A stretch of 64,000 bases of DNA from Amyelois transitella (Eukaryota > Arthropoda > Insecta > Lepidoptera > Pyralidae), in NCBI RefSeq assembly GCF_032362555.1, contig NC_083527.1:7254001-7318000 (forward strand). The letters run 5' to 3'. The position numbers were made by a program, and so were the translations under genes. Of this stretch, positions 32,722 through 44,700 are shown piece by piece (position 1 is the stretch's first letter; the number at the start of each line of letters is the position of its first letter). The notes below the pieces were generated by a model. That model searched no databases and was not told the origin of the DNA. It worked only from the letters and a program-made list of their open reading frames with translations.

Positions 32722-33068
32722 TAGTGAGTAAGTCTAATTTTTTTTTTAAATATATTGTCGATATATTTCAGTAAGCCAATTCTAAAATTTTGTAGAATAT
32801 CAGAGCAGGTCTTTGATGAATGTGTGTATTTTTTTTTTAATGAAAACTAAATGACGAGTTGTATCTGTATATGTATGTAAAAAATGTATGAGCCAATAGA
32901 AATGACATCAATTTAAATCATGTGTCATATGAATATTGTGTTTGGTAAATATCATAAAAAGTGATAAATAAATCATTTTTAAACATTCAGATTCAACTGG
33001 TGAATATACGGTATATTAGTGCAGTACTTAACACTTCTATAGTCTTATAATATTCCGAAGTCTATGGT

Positions 33069-33100
33069 ATATCAAAACAATATTAATATTGTTTTGATAT
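33069..33100. repeat. Perfect 32-base palindrome
   Basis: Two 16-base arms meet with no spacer around AATATTAATATT, beginning ATATCAAAAC. Can form a cruciform or hairpin; no neighbouring gene signal explains it. Confidence 0.9.
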
Positions 33101-33478
33101 GTTTGTGTCGTATTTTGTTTGTCTAATAATTGGCGAATAATTTAGTGATTATTTAAACATACATACATGTAATGATGAACTATATACCTTGCGGGGTAGA
33201 CAGATAACTCGAAGTTATAATTGGTTATATACTGTTGACTAAACTATAAGAAACAAAATAAGTGATCCTTTTCTAGTGAATAAGATTAAATTGTACTTAA
33301 AAAAATATATAAATGAAATGTATATTATTACGTTGCCTAATGCGTATTATTTGGAAACATGCATTTATTATTACAGCCTTACGTGTGAATTTAAAAAACT
33401 TTATAAATATATTTTGTTTATTGCAAAGATAAATTAAATAAAAATTTATTTGTACCTCGTCTTTCACTTATTATTTAA

Positions 33479-33672
33479 TAGCTGTGCCCGCGACTTTGTC
33501 CGCGTGGAATAGTTATTTTGGGCATTATTGAAGCTCTCAAGGATGAATAAATTTCTTTCTTGCTCCTTATTGTTGCAGCGTGATGTTATATACCCTAAAG
33601 CCTTCCTCGAAAGGATTTTTCAATAAGCGCGTTCAAACAAACAAACTTCAGCTTTATAATATAAGTATAGAT
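33479..33672 (+). repeat. Interspersed repeat, family R5 (internal deletions)
   Basis: Head and 3' end present; two internal gaps compared with 13974-14222. Confidence 0.85.
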
Positions 33673-34091
33673 TTATTAAATTATGATTACTAACAGCATA
33701 CAATGTATGCTGTTCCAATTACCACGTTATCCAAACCAAAGGGTACATTTCATTAGCGCGGAGCCGCGGACGGAAGTTAGTATTGTACTTATACAGGTTT
33801 ACTCACGATGATAACAATATAATTCTTCGTCAATTCATAATTATAAAGTCCTCCTATTTTGTCTGTCTGTATGTACGCTTTAATCTCGGAAAGTTGTGGC
33901 CGGATTTTGTTCCCGTTTGGAATGTCGGAAAGGAGGTTTTCTGTGGAAGTATCTATAAATGATACCATGCGGAGCCGGGGCGGGTCACTAGTAACTTATT
34001 GAATAGTCATTACACGGGTAAGAAATTTCCTTAGCAGAATAGAATACCTAGATTTATTTTCAAAATTGGATACAAGGTATCACTTAGTCGT

Positions 34092-34345
34092 GCCGTGTGG
34101 TTCCCGGCACCAATACAAAAAAGAATAGGACCACTCCATCTCGTTCCCATGGATGTTGTAAAAGGCGACTAAGGGATTGGCTTACAAACTTGGGATTATT
34201 TTTTAGGCGATGGGCTAGCAACCTATCACTATTTGAATCTCAATTCTATCATTAAGCCAAATAGCTGAACATGGCCATTCAGTCTTGAAAAGACTGTTGG
34301 CTCTGTCTAGCCCACAAGGGATGTAGACGTGACCATACGTATGTA
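34092..34345 (+). repeat. F1 SINE-like repeat
   Basis: Complete copy; tail GTATGTATGTAG. Confidence 0.9.
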
Positions 34346-35094
34346 TGTAGGTATCACTTACGTCACATCACTTAAATCTAATTATAACTACTACCGCTTC
34401 CAAAGCGCATGCGTAAAAGAAGCGGCGGAACAAACTACACTGGAGCATTTGAAATTCAATTCTAAGAGTTATATACATACTTGTGATTATGATATGTTAT
34501 ACCCACTCTATAAAAAAGAGGTTCAAAGATGTTATGATGATGATGGAACATCTGGTTGAGAACAATGTTGACTACAGGTGTGTAAACGATAAGGTTTTTG
34601 TTTCACTCGTCTTATTGCTCGTGTCATTGTTATTTGGCTCTTGGACACGTCAGGGACGTATTTAGAAGAAAATATTATTGAAAATTGTTTATTTACATAC
34701 ATATATCCCTTGCGGGGTAGACAGAGCCAACAGTCTTGTAAAGACCGACAGGCCACGTTTAGCTATTTGGCTTGATGATAGAATTGCGATTCAAATAGTG
34801 ACAGGTTGCTAGCCCATTTGCCGTGTGGTTCCTGGAATTTAAGAATAGGACCACTTCATATCTATCATGATGTTATAAAAGTTGAGTAAGGGAAAGTTAA
34901 TAAACTTGAGATTCTTCATATAGGCGATATAATAACTTGTCACTATTTGAATCTGAGTACCATACAGCTGTACGTACCCTTTTTTTTTTTTAAATTGTTG
35001 TCTCTGTACACCCCGCAAGAGATATAAACACGGATATATTATGAATGTATGTACGAGTACTAAAAAATACAAACAAAATACGGGTTCACATTGT

Positions 35095-35312
35095 AACTTG
35101 GTTACACATCCACTTTCCTGAATGTGTAGGTTTCCTCACGTTGTTTTCCCTCACCGTAAGAGCATCGGTTGGTATTCAAACTAATGTACATAACTCTCGA
35201 AAATACTCAGTGGTCAATAGCCACGGCCCAGCTAGGATTCGAACCTGTGCCTTTCTGCGCACACGCATTTAAAGCGGGCACCTTACAGATTTGATCACCG
35301 ACGCTTTAGAGG
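35095..35312 (-). repeat. SINE-B (second tRNA-derived family)
   Basis: On the minus strand begins 'aaagcgtcggtgatcaaatc' and contains the B box GGTTCGAATCC (35231-35241), then the 'accgatgctcttacggtgag' body. tRNA-like head and body agree with copies at 36185 and 58480. Confidence 0.75.
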
Positions 35313-35329
35313 GTGCTGCGTAAGAAATT

Positions 35330-35593
35330 TACATACATACATACATATGGTCACGTCTATATCCCTTGTGGGGTAGACAGAGCCAACAGTCTTGTAAAGA
35401 CTGAATGGCCACGTTCAGCTATTTGGCTTTAAGATAGAATTGAGATTCAAATAGTGACAGGTTGCTAGCCCATCGCCTAAAAGAGGAATCCCAAATTTGT
35501 AAGCCTATCCCTTAGTCGCCTTTTACGACATCCATGGAAAAGAGATTGAGTGGTCCTATTCTTTTTTGTATTGGTGCCGGGAACCACACGGCT
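35330..35593 (-). repeat. F1 SINE-like repeat
   Basis: Inverted complete copy ending just 22 bases before the shared promoter motif of gene B. Confidence 0.9.
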
Positions 35594-35614
35594 CACTTTA
35601 TTTCATGTATTTAG

Positions 35615-35628
35615 CCTAAGTCCGTCCC
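35615..35628 (+). promoter_or_regulatory. Shared 14-base promoter motif, gene B
   Basis: CCTAAGTCCGTCCC, 101-114 bases before the ATG of gene B. Identical in gene C (57292-57305, minus strand) and one base different in gene D (58987-59000). Confidence 0.7.
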
Positions 35629-35674
35629 CTTGCGACCGAAAAGGCATTTGTGTCGCAAATTGCGCGTAAAACCA

Positions 35675-35705
35675 TATAAATCCACCATTTTGTTTGAATT
35701 TCATT
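35675..35705 (+). promoter_or_regulatory. TATA box and initiator of gene B
   Basis: TATAAA at 35675-35680 and an arthropod-type initiator TCATT at 35701-35705, with the A 28 bases from the start of the TATA box. Confidence 0.6.
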
Positions 35706-35728
35706 AAGTCGAACAGTCGGAGTCGAAG

Positions 35729-38700
35729 ATGAATGTGAAAATTGTAATTTTTCTTGTCACTATTGCATTTACCATCGTGAATGCCGGTAAGTTTATTTTA
35801 AATTATTATTATTTTTCCCCATTTCTTATGTTAGTAAAGGATATATTTTTAACCGACTCCAAATAAGGAGGAGGTGTTCTCGACCGTATCTTTATACTTT
35901 GAAGTTAGACCGAATTACAAATCATTTTTAAAGCTACACAAATTATAGAATTAAAATGTGACATTTGATTAAAATCGGTTAAGTAGATTAGTGGATTTTA
36001 AATATATTTTCCCGCGATAAATTTCCAGTTATTGCTGTTCCCGTAAGAATTTTCAGGAGAATTACGTAGCATAGGTTTGATCTCCAATAATACATACAAA
36101 GTTTCATCAAAATCGGTCGGCGGTTTCACCTGTAATAGACGGACAGACAGATTTATTTAATACTATTAGTATGGATGTGTATACTTAAGGAGCGTCGATG
36201 GTCGAATTGTTAAGTTGCCCGCGTGAACTGCCAAAAAGACACAGGTTCGAATACCACCTCGGTCATGTACCAGTGACTATTTTCGAAAGTTACATTACAT
36301 TATTTTCACTAACCGATGCTCTTACGGTGATGAAAACTGCACATTCAGGAAACTAAAGGTATAACCACTGTATTCTATTCAATATGGGTTAGGTTTCCCT
36401 GCAAAGGTAGCTAGATAGGAGTAGCTTCGTGTAAAAACCTGACTCACCCAATTCAGGATCCATAGTCAAAGGCATACCCCAGGCTCCTCCCTAGAGTGGT
36501 GAGGACGTAAGCGGAACTTAAGTCAGGAAGAAGTAAGTGAAAAAATAGAGCCAAGTTGTTGATATGATCCCATAGGTCAGACGGGAACCGTATCTGACTT
36601 CCCCTGGATTGTAGACTAGTTACAGGATTAGTTTAAACAGAATCCTAATGATGAATGTGGCGATATCTATACCATAAATCATATCTAATCACATGACATT
36701 ACTCAATATCATGATGATAAAGTTGGCACGGATTGGAGCATATATACAACCTCCGACACAACATCGTCTGTCGCGCGGTTCCCCAGGCATCACACCAGCC
36801 TGGCGGAAGAACTTCCCTTTGTGGCGGTTGAGCCTGAACTATAGCTATCGGTGTAAAGGACTACACTGGGATAACAGTGTCAGGTTAACAGATTAAATAT
36901 ACCTAAACCTATAACATATAAGCCAAAAAAGAAAACAATTTGTCTCTCCGTCTCAAAGGGTAACAGACACCCGTAAATTAAAAATAAATTGAACTTGCGT
37001 GCATTTCATATAAGGCTTACCATCAGGCAGATTTGGTTTAAACACACTTAAAATCTCTATTATAATCCATACAATTTGCTGAATTGTATAAACATGGATC
37101 CAATATTAAATCTATAGTAATCGCAAATGTTAGATAGATAAAACTCTTTATTGGACCATAAGAGTAAAACATGCAAAACAGCACAAAAGAGACAGGCATG
37201 GTACAAAGGCGGACTTATCGCTAATGCAATCTCTTCCAGTCAACCTGATTTTAGATTTCTACCAACCACATTTTAGATTTCTATTTCAATCCGGTGTTGC
37301 CAAAAAAGGAAGATCTCAATAATTTGAATCTGAAATGTATCCGTGGAAGGACAACGATAAAAGTTAGAGAACGGATACAATCAGTTAACGATGATACAAG
37401 CGAAGAGGACGATGGTTATCGCAGATCTCATATGAATTTTGGTGCCACAGACAGCGAGACATGCGAGATTTGTGTCTGTTCTGTAGATGGAAAAGACGAA
37501 TATTGTAGTAAGAGGCCAGCAATGAACGTGAATGAGTGTATTCGAATGGCTAAAATTAATGACGATCACAATAGAAATGTTCCATTCGACGTTGACAGTG
37601 TTTTGTCGAGCAGAGTCAGAAGGAGAGGTTAGTTTTGAGTGAACGATTCATTGATCAGTGCAGCTGAATGAAATGATCTTCAAAATTGTATTTTTGGTGA
37701 TGTAAAATTGCGTATTACCGATGATTAGTCAAATAACCTCAAATATTTAGGCGGTCTGTTAAAACATATTTCTTTTCGTGGTTTTTTAAGTACTTTTTCG
37801 GATTCGGGACACAAGTTGTTAGTATTTAAACCAAGTTACGCCTAGGACATCTGTTGTACCTATAAATACTCAAATTTGCTTAAAATTTCTGCATTAACAA
37901 CAACAATAAGACTTCTTCTTTTGTTACTGTCATTACCTACACATTGTTAAATTCACTGTCAAATATTATAGTCTTATTTTTAAACAGTTTTGTATTGCAT
38001 AAGTTCGTATGTTATTAATCGACATTATATTCACCATAATCACATATTAGCCATATCTCTTTATCATCAAAGATATTTATTGCTACTAAATATTTTATAA
38101 CTTTATCTCATGTAAATATAACAATTCCCAATCAGATTTGATCTACCACTACGATGAAATCCCGTTACAAGTTAACGCCAAGTGCGTCCGTGGCATGTCT
38201 TACTACTCGAATAACCCCAAAGCCAACGATACCGACCTTGACGTGGAAACTGACATTGAGTCCTTGCTTGATTACGACACTAAGGAGATCTGCTTCTACT
38301 GCATCTGTTCCACCTCCGGCAACCACGCCGCCTGTCTCGACAGAGACCCTTTCTACTGCGAATACTACAGATACCTCAAAAACGAGACCAACATGGGAAA
38401 GGCCCGATATGGAAAACTCTTTAAGCAAGACAGGCCGGCTTTTTTCAGACAGCTCTCGTATAGAATCAGGAGAACTATGGACGAAGGCCTCTTCCAAATG
38501 GTGGACAATTACAAGTCGAGGCAAAGTGGATCCGGTACGGCTGGAAGTTTGATCTTCGAATTTGACTTGATGGCTTTTACTTTAACTCTTTTCTGACTTA
38601 CTGCACAAACTCACGTCATTCATAAGTTTAGGTTGATAGCTTTAAATTGTTTGTGTATATTAGTGAATTCATTCGTGTTGTGATTCGTGTTATGATCAGC

Positions 38701-41700
38701 CGCGAGTCGCCTTTTGAAACCAATCTTAGGATTAAGATGTTTTTACCTTCTGCCAATGTTAAAGATTTCAAGTTATTCTTAGTCGCCTTTAATGTTTAGA
38801 TCTGTTCGGATAAAATAACAACTAGAACTATGATCATTGATATAACAGACAATATCTATATGACTAAGAGATTAAGTGAGGGTTACGACACTGACTTTCT
38901 TATTTGGCAGTTGATACAATGTGTTTTCGGCTTATAAAGAGAAGATTGGTGATTGCAGGAGGCGACTCGTTGTGCTGCGACCACCCCGCCGGTCACCGTA
39001 TAAATCTCCACAACCAAATAAGAGACAAGATTCAAGCAATGAAGAGAAGAGTGCCAAAGGAAAATCTGTTGTCTGGTGGACAGCCAGGAACTGATTACGT
39101 AGATTTTGTTGTTAACAATGATAAATGAGATGACAGAAACGTTGTAAACGCACAATTTAATGATAGAAATGATGTGATTGATTTGTATTGCGGTACAAAT
39201 GATGCATGAAAATATTTATTGCTAGCTAATTGATTAATTATCAAGAATTAATGAGAAATTAATAAAATTAAGAAAACTATTCATTGCTCTACAAACTAGA
39301 ATGAGAAACAAGAATTGAGATAATTTTTAACTTCAACAATGGCTATAAAACTCAATATTTTCAAATAAAGAATTTGCAAGAAGATGGAAGTAAACATTTT
39401 GAGTAATTTAACCAGAATAGCAGAAGTTAATCAGTTTATAAAGAGCGACATATGGTCATTATTACATATAGTACAGCAACGTTATTCGTAAATTCTTTAG
39501 TCAAAATTCTTTTAATATCGGACTATCATAACTGATATAGATAATGGTTCTAAGAAAGAAAATTAAGAAAGAAATCTCATGAAAACATTGTGAATTAATT
39601 AATAGTGGTTGTATTGTGCAGTGTAATATTAATGTTCTTTTTTGTGATTGTGACTGGTTTTCTATTTTTATATTCAGTGTTGTAGTTTTGTGTAATAAAA
39701 ATGGTTAAAGTGAATTGTTAATTTGTGATTTCATTACTATCAGTTCTGTCATCATCAAAACTTCATTCATCAACTTTAATTCACAATTTAGCACATTATT
39801 CTTGTGGTCTATTTCGCTATTGACAAGCAATTACTTAGGTCTATATTTTTACAACAAAAATTGATATTACTTTATGGATTTAAAGTTAGAATTGCTTATT
39901 TTTAAGCACGCCATTTTTTGCAAGCACGGCACGATTTTTATTGCACGTTTTTTTGAGCTGCACTGATCATTAAAGCTCATTAGATTAGTATTTTATGTTT
40001 TAAATACATACACATAATCACATTTACCCTTATGGAGTCTCAGTTTTGAAGATACGGAAATGCCAAGTTCAGCTGTACGGCTTAATGATGGAATTGAGAC
40101 CCAGGTAGTGACTGGTTGCTAGCCCATCGCATTAACAAAGAATCCCAAGTTTATAAGAGTGAAACTGATAAGGATTATCACGAGTGAACTATTAAGAAGT
40201 AAGTATTTTTTTTTATCTAAGAAGAGTCTATCCAGCTGTTTAGGGCGATGTCTTTAGTTAAAAATGAAAAGACAAATATTTTTTGATAGTTGTTTGACAT
40301 ATAAAAAGGATTATAAAAGCTTTCATATTTAGATGCTCAAGAAATTAACCTTTTTTGTAAGGTGTAGACAGAGCTAACAATTTTGAAAATACCGACAAGC
40401 CACGTTCAGCTGTAAAACTTTATGATGGAATTGAGATTCAAATAGTGACAGGTTGCTAGCCCATCGCTTACAAAAGGAATCTCAAATTAATTAGCCGTGA
40501 GGTAAAAATTGTGTTACAAGGCTTTACTCGAGACAAAATAAAGGTGAACGCGGATTTGGCCAAGCCGCTTACATGATATTATAGAATCTAATTGTTTTTT
40601 ATGAACTTGTATGAAACCTCACACGCATCATATGACTTGAACCAAAGCATAATCTGCATTCACCTTTAATGTGAATACCATAAAATGTGCTGTATGATTT
40701 ATCTACAACTTAATTATGATAATGTTGCCGAGTGGTTCCCGGTACCAATACAAAAAGAATAGGACCACTCCATCTCTTTCCCAAGGATGTCGTAAAAGGC
40801 GACTAAGGGATAGGCTTACAAACTTGGGATTCTTTATTAGGCGATGGGCTAGCAACCTATCACTATTTGAATCTCAATTCTATCATTAAGCCAAATAGCT
40901 GAACGTGGCCATTCAATCTTTTCAAGACTATTGGCTCTGTCTACCCCGCAAGGGATATAGACTATACGTATGTATGTATGTATTATGATAATGTTAAAGA
41001 ATATAATGAAACAATCAAACTTGTAGGAGGAGTTCAGCAGTGTGTACCATTTGTGTCGCAATACACCACTTGTACGGATGGTAAGCAATCTTCAATTTTA
41101 ATTAACGTAAAAATTACTCAGACCTATCGCTCTTGTATAACTTATATTTGTAAATTGACGTCCAATGAAAATGCTGCAGTTTAGATACTGCTGTGTGGTA
41201 TCTAGTGGTTGAATAATCTAAGGAAAAAAGAATAGAACCACTGCATCTCGTTCCCATGGATGTCGTAAAATGCGACGAAGGGATAAGCTTATAAACTTGG
41301 GATTCTTCTTTTAGGCGATGGGCTAGCGACCTGTCACTATTTGAATCCCAATTCTATCATTAAGCCAAACAGCTGAACGTGGCCTGTCAGTCTTTACAAG
41401 ACTGCTGGCTGTGTCTATCCCTCGAGGGATACAGATGTGATTATAAGTATGTGTATAGAAATGCTTCAGAGCGTTTGACACTAGGTTATGGGTGATGCAT
41501 TGAAAGTCAATTCTCATGATGTTTCTTTTGTGGACAGAGAACAGTTGTTCGGGGTGCAAGGAGTGCCGGTGTGATGAGTCAGGTCAGTGGGCTTGCCAGG
41601 ACGTGACCAGGTGCCTTGGAATGGACTCTAGGGACCTCAACGAGAACTCCGTGGATCTGGCTTGGCAAACTATTGAAGACGGTGAGTTTTGAGAGTATCT

Positions 41701-44700
41701 GGTTCTCAACCAACAATCTTCTTATAAATGCTAATAAGATCCAATGCATTAAATTTACCCTTTCAAACGTAAGGCAGGCTAATACTGACATAATACTGGA
41801 AGGCCAGAAATTAGAATTTATTGAAAATACAAAGGAATTTTTAGGAATTATAATAGATGCAAAGCTACAGTGGGGTGCTCATTAGGGTGGGTCGCTTTTG
41901 TATGGAAAAAAATAAAATTGTCCAATACGTTTTGTAATAGTAAAAAAAACGTGACCCACATCCATATGTGAAAAAACAACGAAAAAAAAATTATCTAGTT
42001 CAACCCCTTCTACCCGCGCATTGAGTTTGAAAAACTGAAATTTTTGATTTTTTTGTGAATTATTTGAAAATCTATTTGTAGTGGCACATAGGAAAAATAA
42101 CTACATAAACTAATAAAATAAAGTACTTTTGGACTAAATTTTATTATTAAGAAAGAAAAATAAAGAAATAATAAGATAAAATAAAAATAAAGCATCTTCA
42201 AATCACGTTAAAATCTTTCTTACTTTCGAACTTAGGCATAAGCTTTCGTGAAATAATTTTATTCTTAATTAAAGCTTCTCGTGCTGTTTTGTGGCAAAGC
42301 TGCATAGATGCCTCTGTTACTGTTTTTACTGCCCGCTCCACAACTTGAGTATGACATGGTAGCCGCAGAAAAAGGACTTCATCATCACCACCTGACTCAA
42401 CTAGGGAATGAAGAGTCTCATCCGGAACATTCGTCAATATAGGTGGTTGCGAGTAAGATTGCTGCCAGTCTATCAAATCGATGTAAGACGAAGCGTTTAA
42501 ATTTATCTTAGGCACTTCAAAGACTCGAAGCTGAAGGGATTCAGATGGTTTCCTTGCCTTTAAAATGCGTCTAGCGGCAAGTTCTCTCACATGTTTTTGT
42601 TCATCAGATAACATAGACAAGAGCAAGTTCTCTGGGTGCGCAAAAATAGCATTTCGCTTTATTACAGGATCAACAACACTCTTCAATTCTTGCGGAAGAT
42701 ATCGAGAATAAAATACCAACTTCCAAAAGTGCCTTGCTCCATCTTTACATGTCGGATTTAATTTGATTTCAAACCAAATAGGGGCATATACTTTAACTAC
42801 AAAAGTAGCGAGTTGTTTCAGTTCGTTTGTAGGTATCTCAGTAGACACATATAAGCGCAAAATCCTGTTGGCCTTTGTTAGCCACCTGGCATGCGACATT
42901 TTTCCCGGAGAGCGATTAGACAAATCAGGAGAGAACTCACCACTTATGACGGCAGATGTGATATCATAAAGGTAACGTTGATCAGAACTGAGGTCTTTTA
43001 CATTTGAAATGTTTGGTAACATACCTTCTATCTTTTCAAACATGACAACCGAGCGCTTCTCACAATCATCTAATAACTTGCCGATAGTACCTGAATAAGT
43101 ATTAGGTCCTGTTGTGGTGCCATCAAGTTTTGCAAATAAATGTCTTAAGGGCAGTTCATTGAAGTGTAAAAGGCATATGATCCATTGAAGTGGTCGGTGT
43201 AAACGCTTTTCTAAAAGCCGTATGACTCCGCCGTATTTGCCCGTATTGGTAACCGTCCCATCACAACCTATAGCTAGAGTATCCTCTAGAGACATATTCA
43301 TTTGACCTGTTACTGTTTGAAATATAGCTGACTCCAACCCTTTTGCAGTTCCATGGCTGGGAACGGCATATCCGACATAAACTGATCCTGGTTCTTTAAT
43401 TATTGAAATATGTTCTTCCACAGATGTTAAGCGTTATTTTTTGTCCCCTTTCATAACGATTTTCATGGTCTTATCTTTTCTTCCATCAAAAAATAAGGCA
43501 GGAATAGTATCTAGTTGACCTTGAGATAAGGTTTCTTTTCGTAATTTTTGTCTCGCTCGTCGCAATTTCGACTTATCGATTACTTCGTTGTCGATGCTCA
43601 ATCTCATATCTTGTAAAACAGCAGAAGCGACAGCAGCAGCTGCTCTGTCCGATATACCGTATCGGTCACAGATTGTTGACAAATTCTTCAGAGATGATAT
43701 TTTACGTTTTTTCGATACTGTTTTTGATGAACTTGAGGGCAAAGTTTGTTCTTCATCGCTACTTTCAGACGTTACTGAGGTATTAGGATTTTCGTGAGAG
43801 GGGCCTGGTTCACAAACGCTAGAATCGTAATAGGATTTAAGCTTAATTTTTCTATCACTTAGTTTACTTGTCAATAAATCAACAGTTCCCATAATCATTT
43901 TTCTCTCTGTTCTCTGATCTATTAAAAAAGCTCGTTCCTCCTTAGGAATCTTTTGGTTTTTAGAACATTTACATAACTCTAAATCTTTACACTTCCATGA
44001 ACTCAAATCAAACAGTCTTTCCGAATTTCTATGAAAATCTTGAATCTTTTCTTCTGATAAACGCTTCAAAGATTTTAATAAATTTTTACACTTTGCGTGG
44101 TAACTTTTAATCAATTGCATCACACGATTATGGGACACAGTAGGAATAGACGCTTTTCTCCACAAATATTCAACTTTAGATGACACTATTTCAGATATCT
44201 CATTAATGGATGGCTCTTTTTTTGAATTGTTCCCAAGTTTAAGCTGATGTCGTACTAAATTGTAATATTTCATAACTTGTTTGTAAGTGGGTAGTTGATT
44301 TTCGTTAATTTCTTCCGACCTTTCACCCGGAACTAATTAGACGCACTGAGACAATGACGCGTGATCGACAGTTTACGCCCCCTTTCCCCACTCCTTCCCC
44401 CGCACTATACGCACGATTATTCTAATATTTTGGTTTAATTATTATTTGTATTACGTTTATCTCTGAGTATAATAATGTAATATCATTTTACGCCATGTAG
44501 TTTATACAATAAACTCTGAAACAATAAATACGATTTTAACAATTTTTCCGAATTTTCAAACGTCATGCGCGGGTAATTAATGTTGATAAAAATAAAAAAT
44601 AAATATACACGTTTTTAAGTCGCTACCCAGGTCATCTTTTCCGCACTATTATAAATCGAATTTTGAAAAAAATAATTTTCGACCCACCCTAGTGCTCATA

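Larger units (their letters stand above)
32722..35614. other. GT31 3' UTR and intergenic repeats, no gene
   Basis: AATAAA at about 32966 is the likely polyadenylation signal. Then a 32-base palindrome (33069-33100), R5 (33479-33672), a repeat also seen inverted at 21860-22085 (33828-33990), F1 (34092-34345, +), R7 piece (34375-34455), F1 pieces (34690-34815 -, 34818-35050 +), SINE-B (35095-35312, -) and F1 (35330-35593, -). Confidence 0.6.

Noticed and set aside
38165-38552. Frames overlapping gene B exon 3 on both strands
   Set aside because: Shadows of the GC-richer coding exon; they lack its Cys pattern and splice signals.
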